Position numbers and translations under genes: made by a program. 12,447 nt of DNA from Bacteroidales bacterium (GTDB lineage Bacteria; Bacteroidota; Bacteroidia; Bacteroidales; VadinHA17). How positions within the stretch are numbered: position 1 is the stretch's first letter; each line of letters starts with the position of its first letter. The stretch lies in the NCBI GenBank assembly GCA_031285575.1, contig JAITVX010000162.1, positions 1 to 12,447 of the forward strand, given 5' to 3'. The notes beneath the pieces are model-generated. The model searched no databases. It was not told the origin of the DNA and saw only the letters and a list, made by a program, of their open reading frames with translations. This document shows, one piece after another, positions 6,701-12,447 of this stretch.

Positions 6701-8410
6701 CTAATAGGCGGTGTTCTGCGGGTCGAAGTTTGTCCATCCGGTTGTCCAGTTGCTGGAGGCTGTTTCGGTTGGGGCGAAGGCGCCTATGTAGTTCACTTTG
6801 TCGAAGCCCGACGATACTTTGGCGTCTGTCCATGCGGCGCCGGTGGCCAGGGGGCTGTCGGTGGCGGGGAATACTACCGGAGCAGCAGGGCTTGCGGTAC
6901 CCGACAGCTTCAGGTCGGCAAGTGCGTTGAATACCCTGTTGCCGCCGCCTTCGCGGGTGAAGTAGCTTTCGGCAAATGCTCCGCTGCCTTCAGCCGTATT
7001 GAATACCGACCCGGCCGACCAGTACTGTGCATCCTGATAATTATCCATCATGCCGGCCATTACGCAATTGGTTACGTTCAGTTTGCCGTCGGTTGCCCAT
7101 GTTTGCGTGGTTGAGCCTTTGTCGTTTTCAACAATAAGGCCTACTGGAAAGGCGGCTATCAGCGAGTTGAAGATGCTGAGCTGCGTGTTGCGCCGCAGGT
7201 GGAGCGCTGCCTGGAAGCGTGCGTCGGTCGTGCTGCCTGCCTGACCGCCCTGGTCGGTGTAGGAGGCCGGATTTGCTACCGGACCGAACAGGCTCATGTT
7301 GGCGAACACAACTGACGTGTAGGGTTCGGTGGCCGAACCGGCGGCGTTGTTGTCGGACTCGAAGCTGTTGGAGGCCGATTTGTCGGCTGTTTGCGGGTTG
7401 CGCACGGCAAGTGCATACTGAACACGGCCGCTGAAGCCGTTGTCGGTGTCGAAGTCGTCGTCCCATGTGCCGTATGCTACGAGATACCGGGCGTTTACCG
7501 TGCCGCCGAACCATTCGTAGGAGTCGTCGCCGGAGTGCGACACCTGAATGTGGTCGAGCGTTGTGCCAGAGCCTGTCGAGCCTAAGGTGATGCCGTTTAT
7601 TTCGTTGTCGGTTGCGTATTCGATTCCGGCAAATTCAATGCGCACGTAGCTCAGTGTGCCGGAATTGTCGGCAGGGTCGGTGCCGCCGTGTTTCGAGCGT
7701 ACGCCGCCTTCAATGGTCTGTTCGCCCATGTTGTTGGGCGCCTTGCCCAGCAGTATTATGCCGCCCCAGTCGCCGGGCTTGCGGCTTCCGGCTGCCTGTG
7801 CCGAGGTAAATACTATGGGGCGTTCGGCTGTTCCCTGTGCCATTATTTTTCCGCCGCGCTCTACTATGAGCGTTGCCTTGGTGCCTTTATCGCCTTTTAC
7901 AATTACGCCGGGCTCGATGGTGAGTGTTACGCCGTCAACTACATATACAAAGCCTTTAAGGTTGTAGGTGTTGGGATACGAGAGGGTTGTGTTTTGCTTT
8001 ATTTCGTATGCCGCTGTGCCGTCGCCCAGGTCGAGTGTTTGCGGGGCAGGGTCTTTGCCTTCTGCTGCGGCCTGGCTTATGTTTACTGTTTTCCACAGGC
8101 TGCCGCCGCTGACGTTGAGTGCGGCCGTGCGCGAGGCGCCTTCATTGGCGGCAAGCGTTAGTGTTACCTGTGCGTTGCCGCTGCCGCTCTGCGGGGCTAT
8201 TGTAAGCCATGTTGCGTCGGCCGGCTTGCTTACCGACCAGTCGGTGTTCGACTTCACATCGAATGTTGCCGTTCCGCCGGTGGCGGCAACTGCGGTTTGC
8301 GGCGCGTTTTCGATGTTGAGTGTGGCGGGGTCGTCTTTTTTATCACAGTTTGTGATAAGGGCTGCCGTTAACAGCAGACCTGCGGTAATTGTTCTGAAGT
8401 TCATCTTCAT
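6701..8410 (-). CDS. BACON-domain surface lipoprotein with beta-helix-like body
   Basis: This 569-residue protein has a lipoprotein-type signal (hydrophobic 7-20, then ITNC with Cys22 followed by DKKDD). The Asn at -1 departs from the usual small residue. Residues about 31-113 form a BACON domain (Ig-like; note the TATFDVKSNTDWSV and WLTIAPQSGSGNA segments), a module often linked to carbohydrate or mucin binding. The rest, from about 125, looks like a right-handed beta-helix. It has VTLTIEPGVIVKGDKGTKAT, then PIVFTSAQAAGSRKPGDWGG, and a very acidic loop WDDDFDTDNGFSG (316-328) that may bind calcium. There is no type IX secretion C-terminal domain. Proteins of this kind are commonly encoded beside CarboxypepD_reg TonB receptors in Bacteroidota, as here. 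It is probably the receptor's surface partner; the ligand is unknown. Either Met1 or Met3 may be the start. G+C is visibly higher than in the genes at 2600-5290. Confidence 0.85.
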   Translation of the reverse strand: MKMNFRTITAGLLLTAALITNCDKKDDPATLNIENAPQTAVAATGGTATFDVKSNTDWSVSKPADATWLTIAPQSGSGNAQVTLTLAANEGASRTAALNVSGGSLWKTVNISQAAAEGKDPAPQTLDLGDGTAAYEIKQNTTLSYPNTYNLKGFVYVVDGVTLTIEPGVIVKGDKGTKATLIVERGGKIMAQGTAERPIVFTSAQAAGSRKPGDWGGIILLGKAPNNMGEQTIEGGVRSKHGGTDPADNSGTLSYVRIEFAGIEYATDNEINGITLGSTGSGTTLDHIQVSHSGDDSYEWFGGTVNARYLVAYGTWDDDFDTDNGFSGRVQYALAVRNPQTADKSASNSFESDNNAAGSATEPYTSVVFANMSLFGPVANPASYTDQGGQAGSTTDARFQAALHLRRNTQLSIFNSLIAAFPVGLIVENDKGSTTQTWATDGKLNVTNCVMAGMMDNYQDAQYWSAGSVFNTAEGSGAFAESYFTREGGGNRVFNALADLKLSGTASPAAPVVFPATDSPLATGAAWTDAKVSSGFDKVNYIGAFAPTETASSNWTTGWTNFDPQNTAY

Positions 8411-8493
8411 CTTTTTTCTGGTTTAATTAAGTGTTTTGTTAACTTGCTTTGAAATTTATTTTTATGTTATTGTTTTCGGTGGCTTTCGTTGTG

Positions 8494-8575
8494 CCGTCAT
8501 TGCGGGAAGCGGAGCGACGAAGCAATCCATAACGTAAAATGGATTGCTTCAACCCTGCGGGTTTCGCAATGACGG
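8494..8575. repeat. Palindromic repeat element, copy 3 (82 bp)
   Basis: The outer arms CCGTCATTGCG (8494-8504) and CGCAATGACGG (8565-8575) are perfect, as are the inner arms GAAGCAATCCAT (8519-8530) and ATGGATTGCTTC (8539-8550), with an 8-base loop. This is the best-preserved copy after copy 1. It also has the GGAAGCGGAGCGACGAAG segment shared with copy 4. It lies in the leader of the lipoprotein gene, about 85 bases upstream of its ATG. Confidence 0.85.
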
Positions 8576-9166
8576 GGTGCGGACACTAAGTATTTCGGCG
8601 GGCTCAATAACTTCCTGTCTGAGTTTTTTTCGTACAAATCCGGGATGGCATGGAATCTGAAACACCATTGTTGCAAGGAGCGAGGCGATGAATTTAGTTC
8701 TTGCAAGGAGTGGGGCTATGATGTATCCGGTTATTATGTTTCTGTTTCGGAAGAGGCCTGGCTGTTCCGCCTCGCCGCTATTGCGGGAAGCGGAGCGGCG
8801 AAGCGGTCTGTGCTGTGTTCCGGATTGCTTCGTTGCTCTGCTTCTTGCAATGACGGAAACGGGTGGGTTGAAAATATTTCGGCCCGGGCCGAAAGCAGTT
8901 CCAGGGGCTTCAAAACGTTTTCGGCCCGGGCCGAAAGCTGTTTCATGGCCTTCAAGAGGGTTTCGGCCGTGGCCGGTGGCTGTTTCATGGCTTTCATGGT
9001 GGTTTCGGCCGTGGCCGAAGGTGGTTTCAAGCCATTCAAACTGGTTTCGGCCCGGGCCGGCGGTTGTTCCGATGGCTTCGGGGTTGCGGGTTGCGAGCGA
9101 TTTCAGTGCAAGAAAGTGGGCCTGAAGCCGGGTGTTGAGGGTTGAGAGTGTTGTGGTGTGTGCCAT
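8549..9166 (-). CDS. Doubtful ORF: possible small 14-residue-repeat protein running into palindromic repeats
   Basis: An ATG 23 bases after the receptor stop, on the same strand, opens a 205-codon frame. The first 33 or so residues (MAHTTTLSTLNTRLQAHFLA, then LKSLATRNPEAIG) look like a normal amphipathic helix. Residues about 28-97 are five 14-residue repeats of the type ETTFGHGRNHHESH, encoded by the 42-bp array. After that the frame translates the palindromic repeat family (VIARSRATKQS) and is not believable as protein. Against coding: the 20 variable columns among the five DNA repeats fall 7, 6 and 7 on the three codon positions, so no frame shows protection of amino acids, and another minus-strand frame is also open through the array. 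If real, it would sit in the receptor-to-lipoprotein operon. I do not assign a function. Confidence 0.25.
   Translation of the reverse strand: MAHTTTLSTLNTRLQAHFLALKSLATRNPEAIGTTAGPGRNQFEWLETTFGHGRNHHESHETATGHGRNPLEGHETAFGPGRKRFEAPGTAFGPGRNIFNPPVSVIARSRATKQSGTQHRPLRRSASRNSGEAEQPGLFRNRNIITGYIIAPLLARTKFIASLLATMVFQIPCHPGFVRKKLRQEVIEPAEILSVRTPSLRNPQG
8671..8720. repeat. Two tandem fragments of the palindromic repeat (30-bp period)
   Basis: TTGCAAGGAGCGAGGCGATG (8671-8690) and TTGCAAGGAGTGGGGCTATG (8701-8720) differ at three positions. They resemble the ATTGCG-GGAGCGACGAA half of the palindromic family, so they look like partial or decayed copies. No function is evident. Confidence 0.5.
8775..8856. 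repeat. Palindromic repeat element, copy 4 (diverged)
   Basis: It starts CCGCTATTGCGGGAAGCGGAGCGGCGAAGC, compared with copy 3 in register over this whole stretch, and ends TTGCAATGACGG (8845-8856). The inner arm has decayed on the left (GCGGTCTG in place of GCAATCCA) but is kept on the right (GGATTGCTTCG). The orientation matches copy 3. Confidence 0.7.
8877..9086. repeat. Five tandem 42-bp repeats with a GC-rich palindromic core
   Basis: Units start at 8877, 8919, 8961, 9003 and 9045, each exactly 42 bp. Every unit opens with TTTCGGCC, followed by CG or GT, and GGCCG. In units 1 and 2 the opening 18 bases (TTTCGGCCCGGGCCGAAA) are a perfect palindrome. Units 3 and 4 carry GT in the centre, and unit 5 keeps the 12-bp core. 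The remaining 24 or so bases are looser. The period is a multiple of 3 and equals about four turns of B-DNA. The array sits between the receptor gene and the lipoprotein gene. Confidence 0.9.
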
Positions 9167-9188
9167 GGTGTGTTGCGTTTTTTTGTGT

Positions 9189-12005
9189 TTATAGTTTTAT
9201 GGTTATGCCAATGGACAGCGACTGGCCGGGGTTGTATCGTCGTGTTGTCTGCTGGCGGTTGTGCATTACGCCGTCTTTTATGAAGCGTGGAAACTGTTTA
9301 TATACTATGTCTTCCGACAGGATGTCTTTTGCCGAGGCGCGGAGTTCCATGCGGCGGCTTATTTTTTTCGACAGGGTGAGGTCTATCGAGTTGCGGGGCA
9401 TTTCGTATGCGTCGGGTATCATGGTGTTTGGGTCGGGGTTTGTGCCGTTCGTTTTTCCGAGGCCTACTATCCGTTCGCCTATGCGGTTGTAGAGGAGGGC
9501 CATGTCGAGGCGGGCCTTTTCGGAGCTGTAGTGGAGGCCGGCGTTGATGATGTAGGGCGACTGCCCCTGCATGGGGCGGTTGGGTTCGGATACTACTTCG
9601 CCGGGTTTGAAGGTTACGTTGCTTTCTATCCATGCGGCGTTGAGGGCAAGCGAGAAGTTGTTGAGGCCAATGAATGCGAGGTTTTTCCGCACGTCGAGTT
9701 CAAAGCCCCAGCTTGTGGCTTCGTCGGCGTTCTCGAACATGTAGCGGAGGTTTCCGCCCATGTCGATGAATGTCCATTCAATGGGGTTGGCGAAGTGTTT
9801 GTAGAATGTGCCGAGGCTTACCGTTTCGCCGCGCCGGGGGTAAAATTCGTAGCGCAGGTCGAGGTTGTCGATAATGGCTGTTTTCAGGTCGGGGTTGCCG
9901 CCTATTTCGCTGAAGAGCTCGAAGTCGTAATATACGGTGGGCGACAGTTCGCGGAGTTCGGGGCGATTTACCGAGCGTCCGTATGCGGCGCGTGCCTGGT
10001 GCTTTTCGCTGAACTTCCATGTGAGGTTTAGCGACGGGAGCAGGTTGAGTTCGTTCACCGTATCGGTGGCCATCATCTGCATGTCGGGCAGGTTGGTGCG
10101 GTCGTATGTAAGGTGTGTGCTGTTGCTTTCGAGGCGTGCGCCGGCATGGAGGGAGAGCCTGCCGGCGGGTATGTCGATGGCTGCGTAGGCTGCGCCGTGA
10201 TATACGCTGGCCGAATAGGCGTCGGTTTTTCTGGTAATTTCTTCTATATATACGTTGCCGGCTCCGAGGTACTGTGGCTGCATCATTTCGCCGAAGGGCA
10301 GCAGGAGGTATTGCTGGCGGAAGTTGTAGTCGAGCCTGTCGTAGCGGTAAATGAACTCGCGCGGGGTGTATGCACGCGAGCGTAACTCGCCGTAGAGGCC
10401 TGTGCGGATTGCCGGCCGGGTGCTTCCGTCGCCGAGCGGCTGCGTGAGGTTTACCGAGGCCGATGTTATATTGTCGTCGAGCGCCTGGAAATAGCGTTTA
10501 ATATTGTCGTTGCGTATTATTGCCGGTATGTCGTCGGGGCTTCCGGTGCCTGCCATGTATGAAGCAATCCGTCTGTCGGGCTCGCTGCGTTTTGCGTATG
10601 AGTATCCGCCGTCCCACGACAGTGTTGCGTTGCTGTTGAAGGTGTGCGTGCCCGACAGCTGCCCCGTGTATGTGAGCCGCGACGAGTAGAGCAGCTCGGT
10701 TTGCTCCTGGTAGTATATTCCCGATGCCTGGCTTGTTCCGGTGCGTTCGGTAAGGCGGTTGCGCCCAAGGATGTTGAACAGGTTGCGGAACTCGATGCGG
10801 TTTGCCGCGTTGGGTGCAAACGACCAGTTGTGCATGGCGCCGAGGCGCACGTCGTTCGAGTACTGGCTGTCGGTGTAGCTGTTGTTGTAAACGGGTTTGT
10901 CGGCTGCGGCCGAGTATATGCCGTAGCGTGCGTTGCTGATTCCCTCAATGCTTTTGAACGTGTTGCTGTAGTTTACCGAGGTAATGTTGCCTATTTTGGG
11001 CCCCATGCGCCGTGCAACGGTAAGCGAGAGGCGCTGGTCGGGCAGGGGGGCTCTGCTTTTCACGCGCCAGTCGTTGTTGAATCCGGTTTTGTTGCGCAGT
11101 GTCTGTTCTTCGGGTTCGGTTACGGAGCCGTAGTGCAGCGGGAACGATTTGTCGAGCGGGCGTTTGTTGACGTCGAAGCCCAGGAAATCGGTACGGCTGC
11201 CGGGGTTGAAGTAGAAACTGCTGAACTGCGTGTTGACGTTGAAGCCTGTCTGGTATCCTACTTCGGTGAGGTTGTCGTCGGGTATGCTTTTGGTTGTTAT
11301 TTTCACGAATCCGCCGGAGAAGTCGCCGGGCAGTTCCGGCGAGGGCGACTTATATACAATGAGGTTGTCTATCTGGCTGCCGGGAATTATGTCGAACGAG
11401 AAGGCGCGGCTGTCGGCTTCGGTGCTCGGCACCGCCAGCCCGTTAATCCATGCGTTGTTGTATCGCTGCGACAGCCCGCGTACTATTATAAAACGGTCGT
11501 CGATTACAGTGATGCCGGGCACGCGCTTAACCACTTCCGAGGCGGTGCGGTCAGGGCTCCTGGCAATCTGCGCCGCCGATACGCCGCTTGTTATCTGCGG
11601 GGCTACCTTCACGGCGCCGAGCATTGCGGTTTCAGTGTCGCTCCTTTTCCGCGCCACTACCGTAACCTCTTCCAGTTCCATAGCCTCCTGTTCCATACCG
11701 GCATCAACGCCGGACATGTTGCCCTGCACATCGATATCAATTTCCACGCTGCGGTATGATATGAATGAAAAAACGAGTGTCTGTTTTCCTCCTGGCACTT
11801 CGGCGAGGGAATAGTTGCCGTCGATATCGGTTGTTATGCCCTTGTATGTATCCTTTATTTGTACGGTGGCTCCGATTACCGGCTCGCCGCTTTTTGCATC
11901 GCGAACAGTGCCTGATACGGTAAATGCAGCGTTGGCCGCCAATGAAGCGGCAGGGAAACATGATATTGCCGTGAAGAGTGAAAGAATTTTAAGTTTACTG
12001 AACAT
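9189..12005 (-). CDS. TonB-dependent outer-membrane receptor with CarboxypepD_reg domain
   Basis: This 938-residue protein should form a 22-strand outer-membrane barrel gated by an N-terminal plug and powered through TonB. The signal peptide is about 1-26 (cleavage near SLAANA). A CarboxypepD_reg domain follows at 28-105 (VSGTVRDAKSGEPVIGATV, TDIDGNYSL, VFSFISY). LEEVTVVARK (111-120) fits the TonB-box region. The plug spans about 125-245 and has TASEVVKRVPGI, VRGLSQRYNN (175-184) and GDFSGGFVKITTK (227-239). The barrel follows, with a late NRPELRELSP segment and TFYKHFANPIEW. The chain ends SIGITIKL, with Leu in place of the usual terminal Phe. The VRGLSQRYNN plug type is not SusC-like, and no SusD gene is present. 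Its likely partner is the BACON/beta-helix lipoprotein downstream. The substrate is unknown. The gene is G+C-rich relative to the genes at 2600-5290. Confidence 0.93.
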   Translation of the reverse strand: MFSKLKILSLFTAISCFPAASLAANAAFTVSGTVRDAKSGEPVIGATVQIKDTYKGITTDIDGNYSLAEVPGGKQTLVFSFISYRSVEIDIDVQGNMSGVDAGMEQEAMELEEVTVVARKRSDTETAMLGAVKVAPQITSGVSAAQIARSPDRTASEVVKRVPGITVIDDRFIIVRGLSQRYNNAWINGLAVPSTEADSRAFSFDIIPGSQIDNLIVYKSPSPELPGDFSGGFVKITTKSIPDDNLTEVGYQTGFNVNTQFSSFYFNPGSRTDFLGFDVNKRPLDKSFPLHYGSVTEPEEQTLRNKTGFNNDWRVKSRAPLPDQRLSLTVARRMGPKIGNITSVNYSNTFKSIEGISNARYGIYSAAADKPVYNNSYTDSQYSNDVRLGAMHNWSFAPNAANRIEFRNLFNILGRNRLTERTGTSQASGIYYQEQTELLYSSRLTYTGQLSGTHTFNSNATLSWDGGYSYAKRSEPDRRIASYMAGTGSPDDIPAIIRNDNIKRYFQALDDNITSASVNLTQPLGDGSTRPAIRTGLYGELRSRAYTPREFIYRYDRLDYNFRQQYLLLPFGEMMQPQYLGAGNVYIEEITRKTDAYSASVYHGAAYAAIDIPAGRLSLHAGARLESNSTHLTYDRTNLPDMQMMATDTVNELNLLPSLNLTWKFSEKHQARAAYGRSVNRPELRELSPTVYYDFELFSEIGGNPDLKTAIIDNLDLRYEFYPRRGETVSLGTFYKHFANPIEWTFIDMGGNLRYMFENADEATSWGFELDVRKNLAFIGLNNFSLALNAAWIESNVTFKPGEVVSEPNRPMQGQSPYIINAGLHYSSEKARLDMALLYNRIGERIVGLGKTNGTNPDPNTMIPDAYEMPRNSIDLTLSKKISRRMELRASAKDILSEDIVYKQFPRFIKDGVMHNRQQTTRRYNPGQSLSIGITIKL

Positions 12006-12024
12006 TGTCTTGTAATTTTCGCTG

Positions 12025-12032
12025 CAAAGCTA
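12025..12032 (-). promoter_or_regulatory. Candidate -7 box for the TonB-dependent receptor gene
   Basis: The minus strand reads TAGCTTTG, matching TAnnTTTG, 20 bases upstream of the receptor ATG. A TTG lies only 14 bases upstream of the box, shorter than the usual spacing of about 19-20, so the -33 element is uncertain. The leader would be about 13 bases. Confidence 0.45.
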
Positions 12033-12063
12033 TATACAGGATATTACAAGAGTGTGTGCAGTT

Positions 12064-12114
12064 TGTTACAAAACGGTTATGATTATGTTGCATAACCGAC
12101 ATTCATGTTACAAA
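12064..12114. promoter_or_regulatory. Possible operator region upstream of the receptor: 9-bp direct repeats flanking a dyad
   Basis: TGTTACAAA occurs at 12064-12072 and again at 12106-12114, exactly 42 bp apart. Between them is a perfect 8-bp inverted repeat, CGGTTATG (12074-12081) and CATAACCG (12091-12098), with a 9-base loop. The group lies about 30-80 bases upstream of the receptor's -7 box, where an activator or repressor could bind. No terminator-like T run follows the dyad on either strand. The function is inferred from position only. Confidence 0.35.
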
Positions 12115-12211
12115 TGTATTTCTGTTTGTGTTCCGGTTATCAGATTTCTTGTCTATTACTCAAAAATAGTGCAGATAAGCGGATACCGAATCAAAAATGA
12201 TTTCCTGATAA

Positions 12212-12426
12212 TTGTCTCTTTTAATAAACCGGAATAGGCTCAGGATTACTACAGACAACGATGGCAGATATAGACATGTTTTAAAGTCCTTAAATCAAGC
12301 GAATTCAATATATAGAACTATTACCGTTAGTGCCATTATTTTAGAAAAGATTCTGTTTCTGAAACCATCAAAAGACTTGGCGTAATTCCTACGAATCATA
12401 AATTGGTCACAGAGCTGAGAAAATAA
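12212..12426 (+). pseudogene. Possible decayed coding remnant at the right edge
   Basis: One plus-strand frame (12212-12385) reads RITTDNDGRYRHVLKSLNQA and then NSIYRTITVS before turning unlikely and stopping at TAA 12383-12385. A second plus frame (12331-12426) then reads KDSVSETIKRLGVIPTNHKL and VTELRK, ending at TAA 12424-12426. Together they look like a frameshifted end of a real protein: charged, helix-like, no low complexity. There is no start codon in good context and I do not recognise the family. Chance open frames of this size are common, so confidence is low. The 97 or so bases between 12115 and 12211 show no feature. Confidence 0.25.
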
Positions 12427-12447
12427 GGTCTATATTCTTTTTATTGA

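Noticed and set aside
8877..9086. CRISPR array
   Set aside because: The 42-bp units are directly abutting and the less conserved parts still resemble each other. There are no unique spacers and no cas genes.
8645..9145. Plus-strand ORF with SARAESCFMAFK-type repeats
   Set aside because: It translates the 42-bp array and palindromic repeats against the operon direction, has no independent N-terminal domain, and shows no codon-position bias.
10644..11759. A 371-codon plus-strand open frame opposite the receptor gene
   Set aside because: It is a shadow of the G+C-rich receptor gene. Its translation is Val/Ala/Gly-rich with no domain, and the minus-strand protein is a clear family member.
6701..12005. 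SusC/SusD polysaccharide utilisation locus
   Set aside because: The lipoprotein is BACON plus beta-helix-like, not SusD. The receptor lacks SusC-type plug features and no glycoside hydrolase is in the window.

Overview
The window most likely comes from the chromosome of a Bacteroidota bacterium, probably Bacteroidales-like. The signs are a TonB-dependent receptor with an N-terminal carboxypeptidase-D-like regulatory domain, a BACON-domain lipoprotein, a DUF4199-type membrane protein next to a DPM1/ArnC-type glycosyltransferase, a second protein with a CarboxypepD_reg domain, a near absence of Shine-Dalgarno sequences, and TAnnTTTG-type -7 promoter boxes upstream of several genes. No tRNA, rRNA, CRISPR array, phage gene or complete insertion sequence is visible.

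Layout. (1) Positions 1-193 hold the 3' end of an unidentified plus-strand gene. Its reading frame runs into a palindromic repeat element, which supplies its last residues and stop codon. (2) gmhB (245-736, +) encodes a heptose-bisphosphate phosphatase. It ends 3 bases from the convergent pair DUF4199 membrane protein (2242-1706) and polyprenyl-type GT2 glycosyltransferase (1696-740). Together these suggest envelope-glycan biosynthesis. (3) Positions 2243-2611 hold divergent promoter sequence and a 94-bp MITE-like element with 5-bp target duplications. (4) A plus-strand pair (2612-3298 and 3309-4565) encodes two exported proteins of unknown function. The second has a CarboxypepD_reg domain. 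(5) On the minus strand lie a small exported protein of unknown function (5290-4658) and pfkA (6349-5378), the ATP-type phosphofructokinase. (6) Positions 6350-6700 hold a roughly 214-bp element with 20-bp perfect terminal inverted repeats, a member of the genome's palindromic repeat family nested inside it, and the strong terminator of the next gene. (7) The minus-strand receptor/lipoprotein pair consists of a 938-residue TonB-dependent receptor (12005-9189) and a 569-residue BACON plus beta-helix-like lipoprotein (8410-6701). Its 778-base spacer contains two more copies and fragments of the palindromic repeat, five exact-period 42-bp tandem repeats built on a CGGCCSKGGCCG palindrome, and a possible small repeat-protein ORF. 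(8) Positions 12006-12447 hold the receptor's promoter region and the apparent wreck of an unidentified coding sequence.

The receptor and lipoprotein probably act together at the outer membrane as a transport or binding pair. They are not a SusC/SusD pair, because no SusD-like protein is present and the lipoprotein has a BACON domain and a beta-helix-like body. Their substrate cannot be read from the sequence. The most unusual parts of the window are non-genic: three separate classes of small repeat or mobile structure in the spacers, and the phased 42-bp palindrome array inside the receptor/lipoprotein locus.
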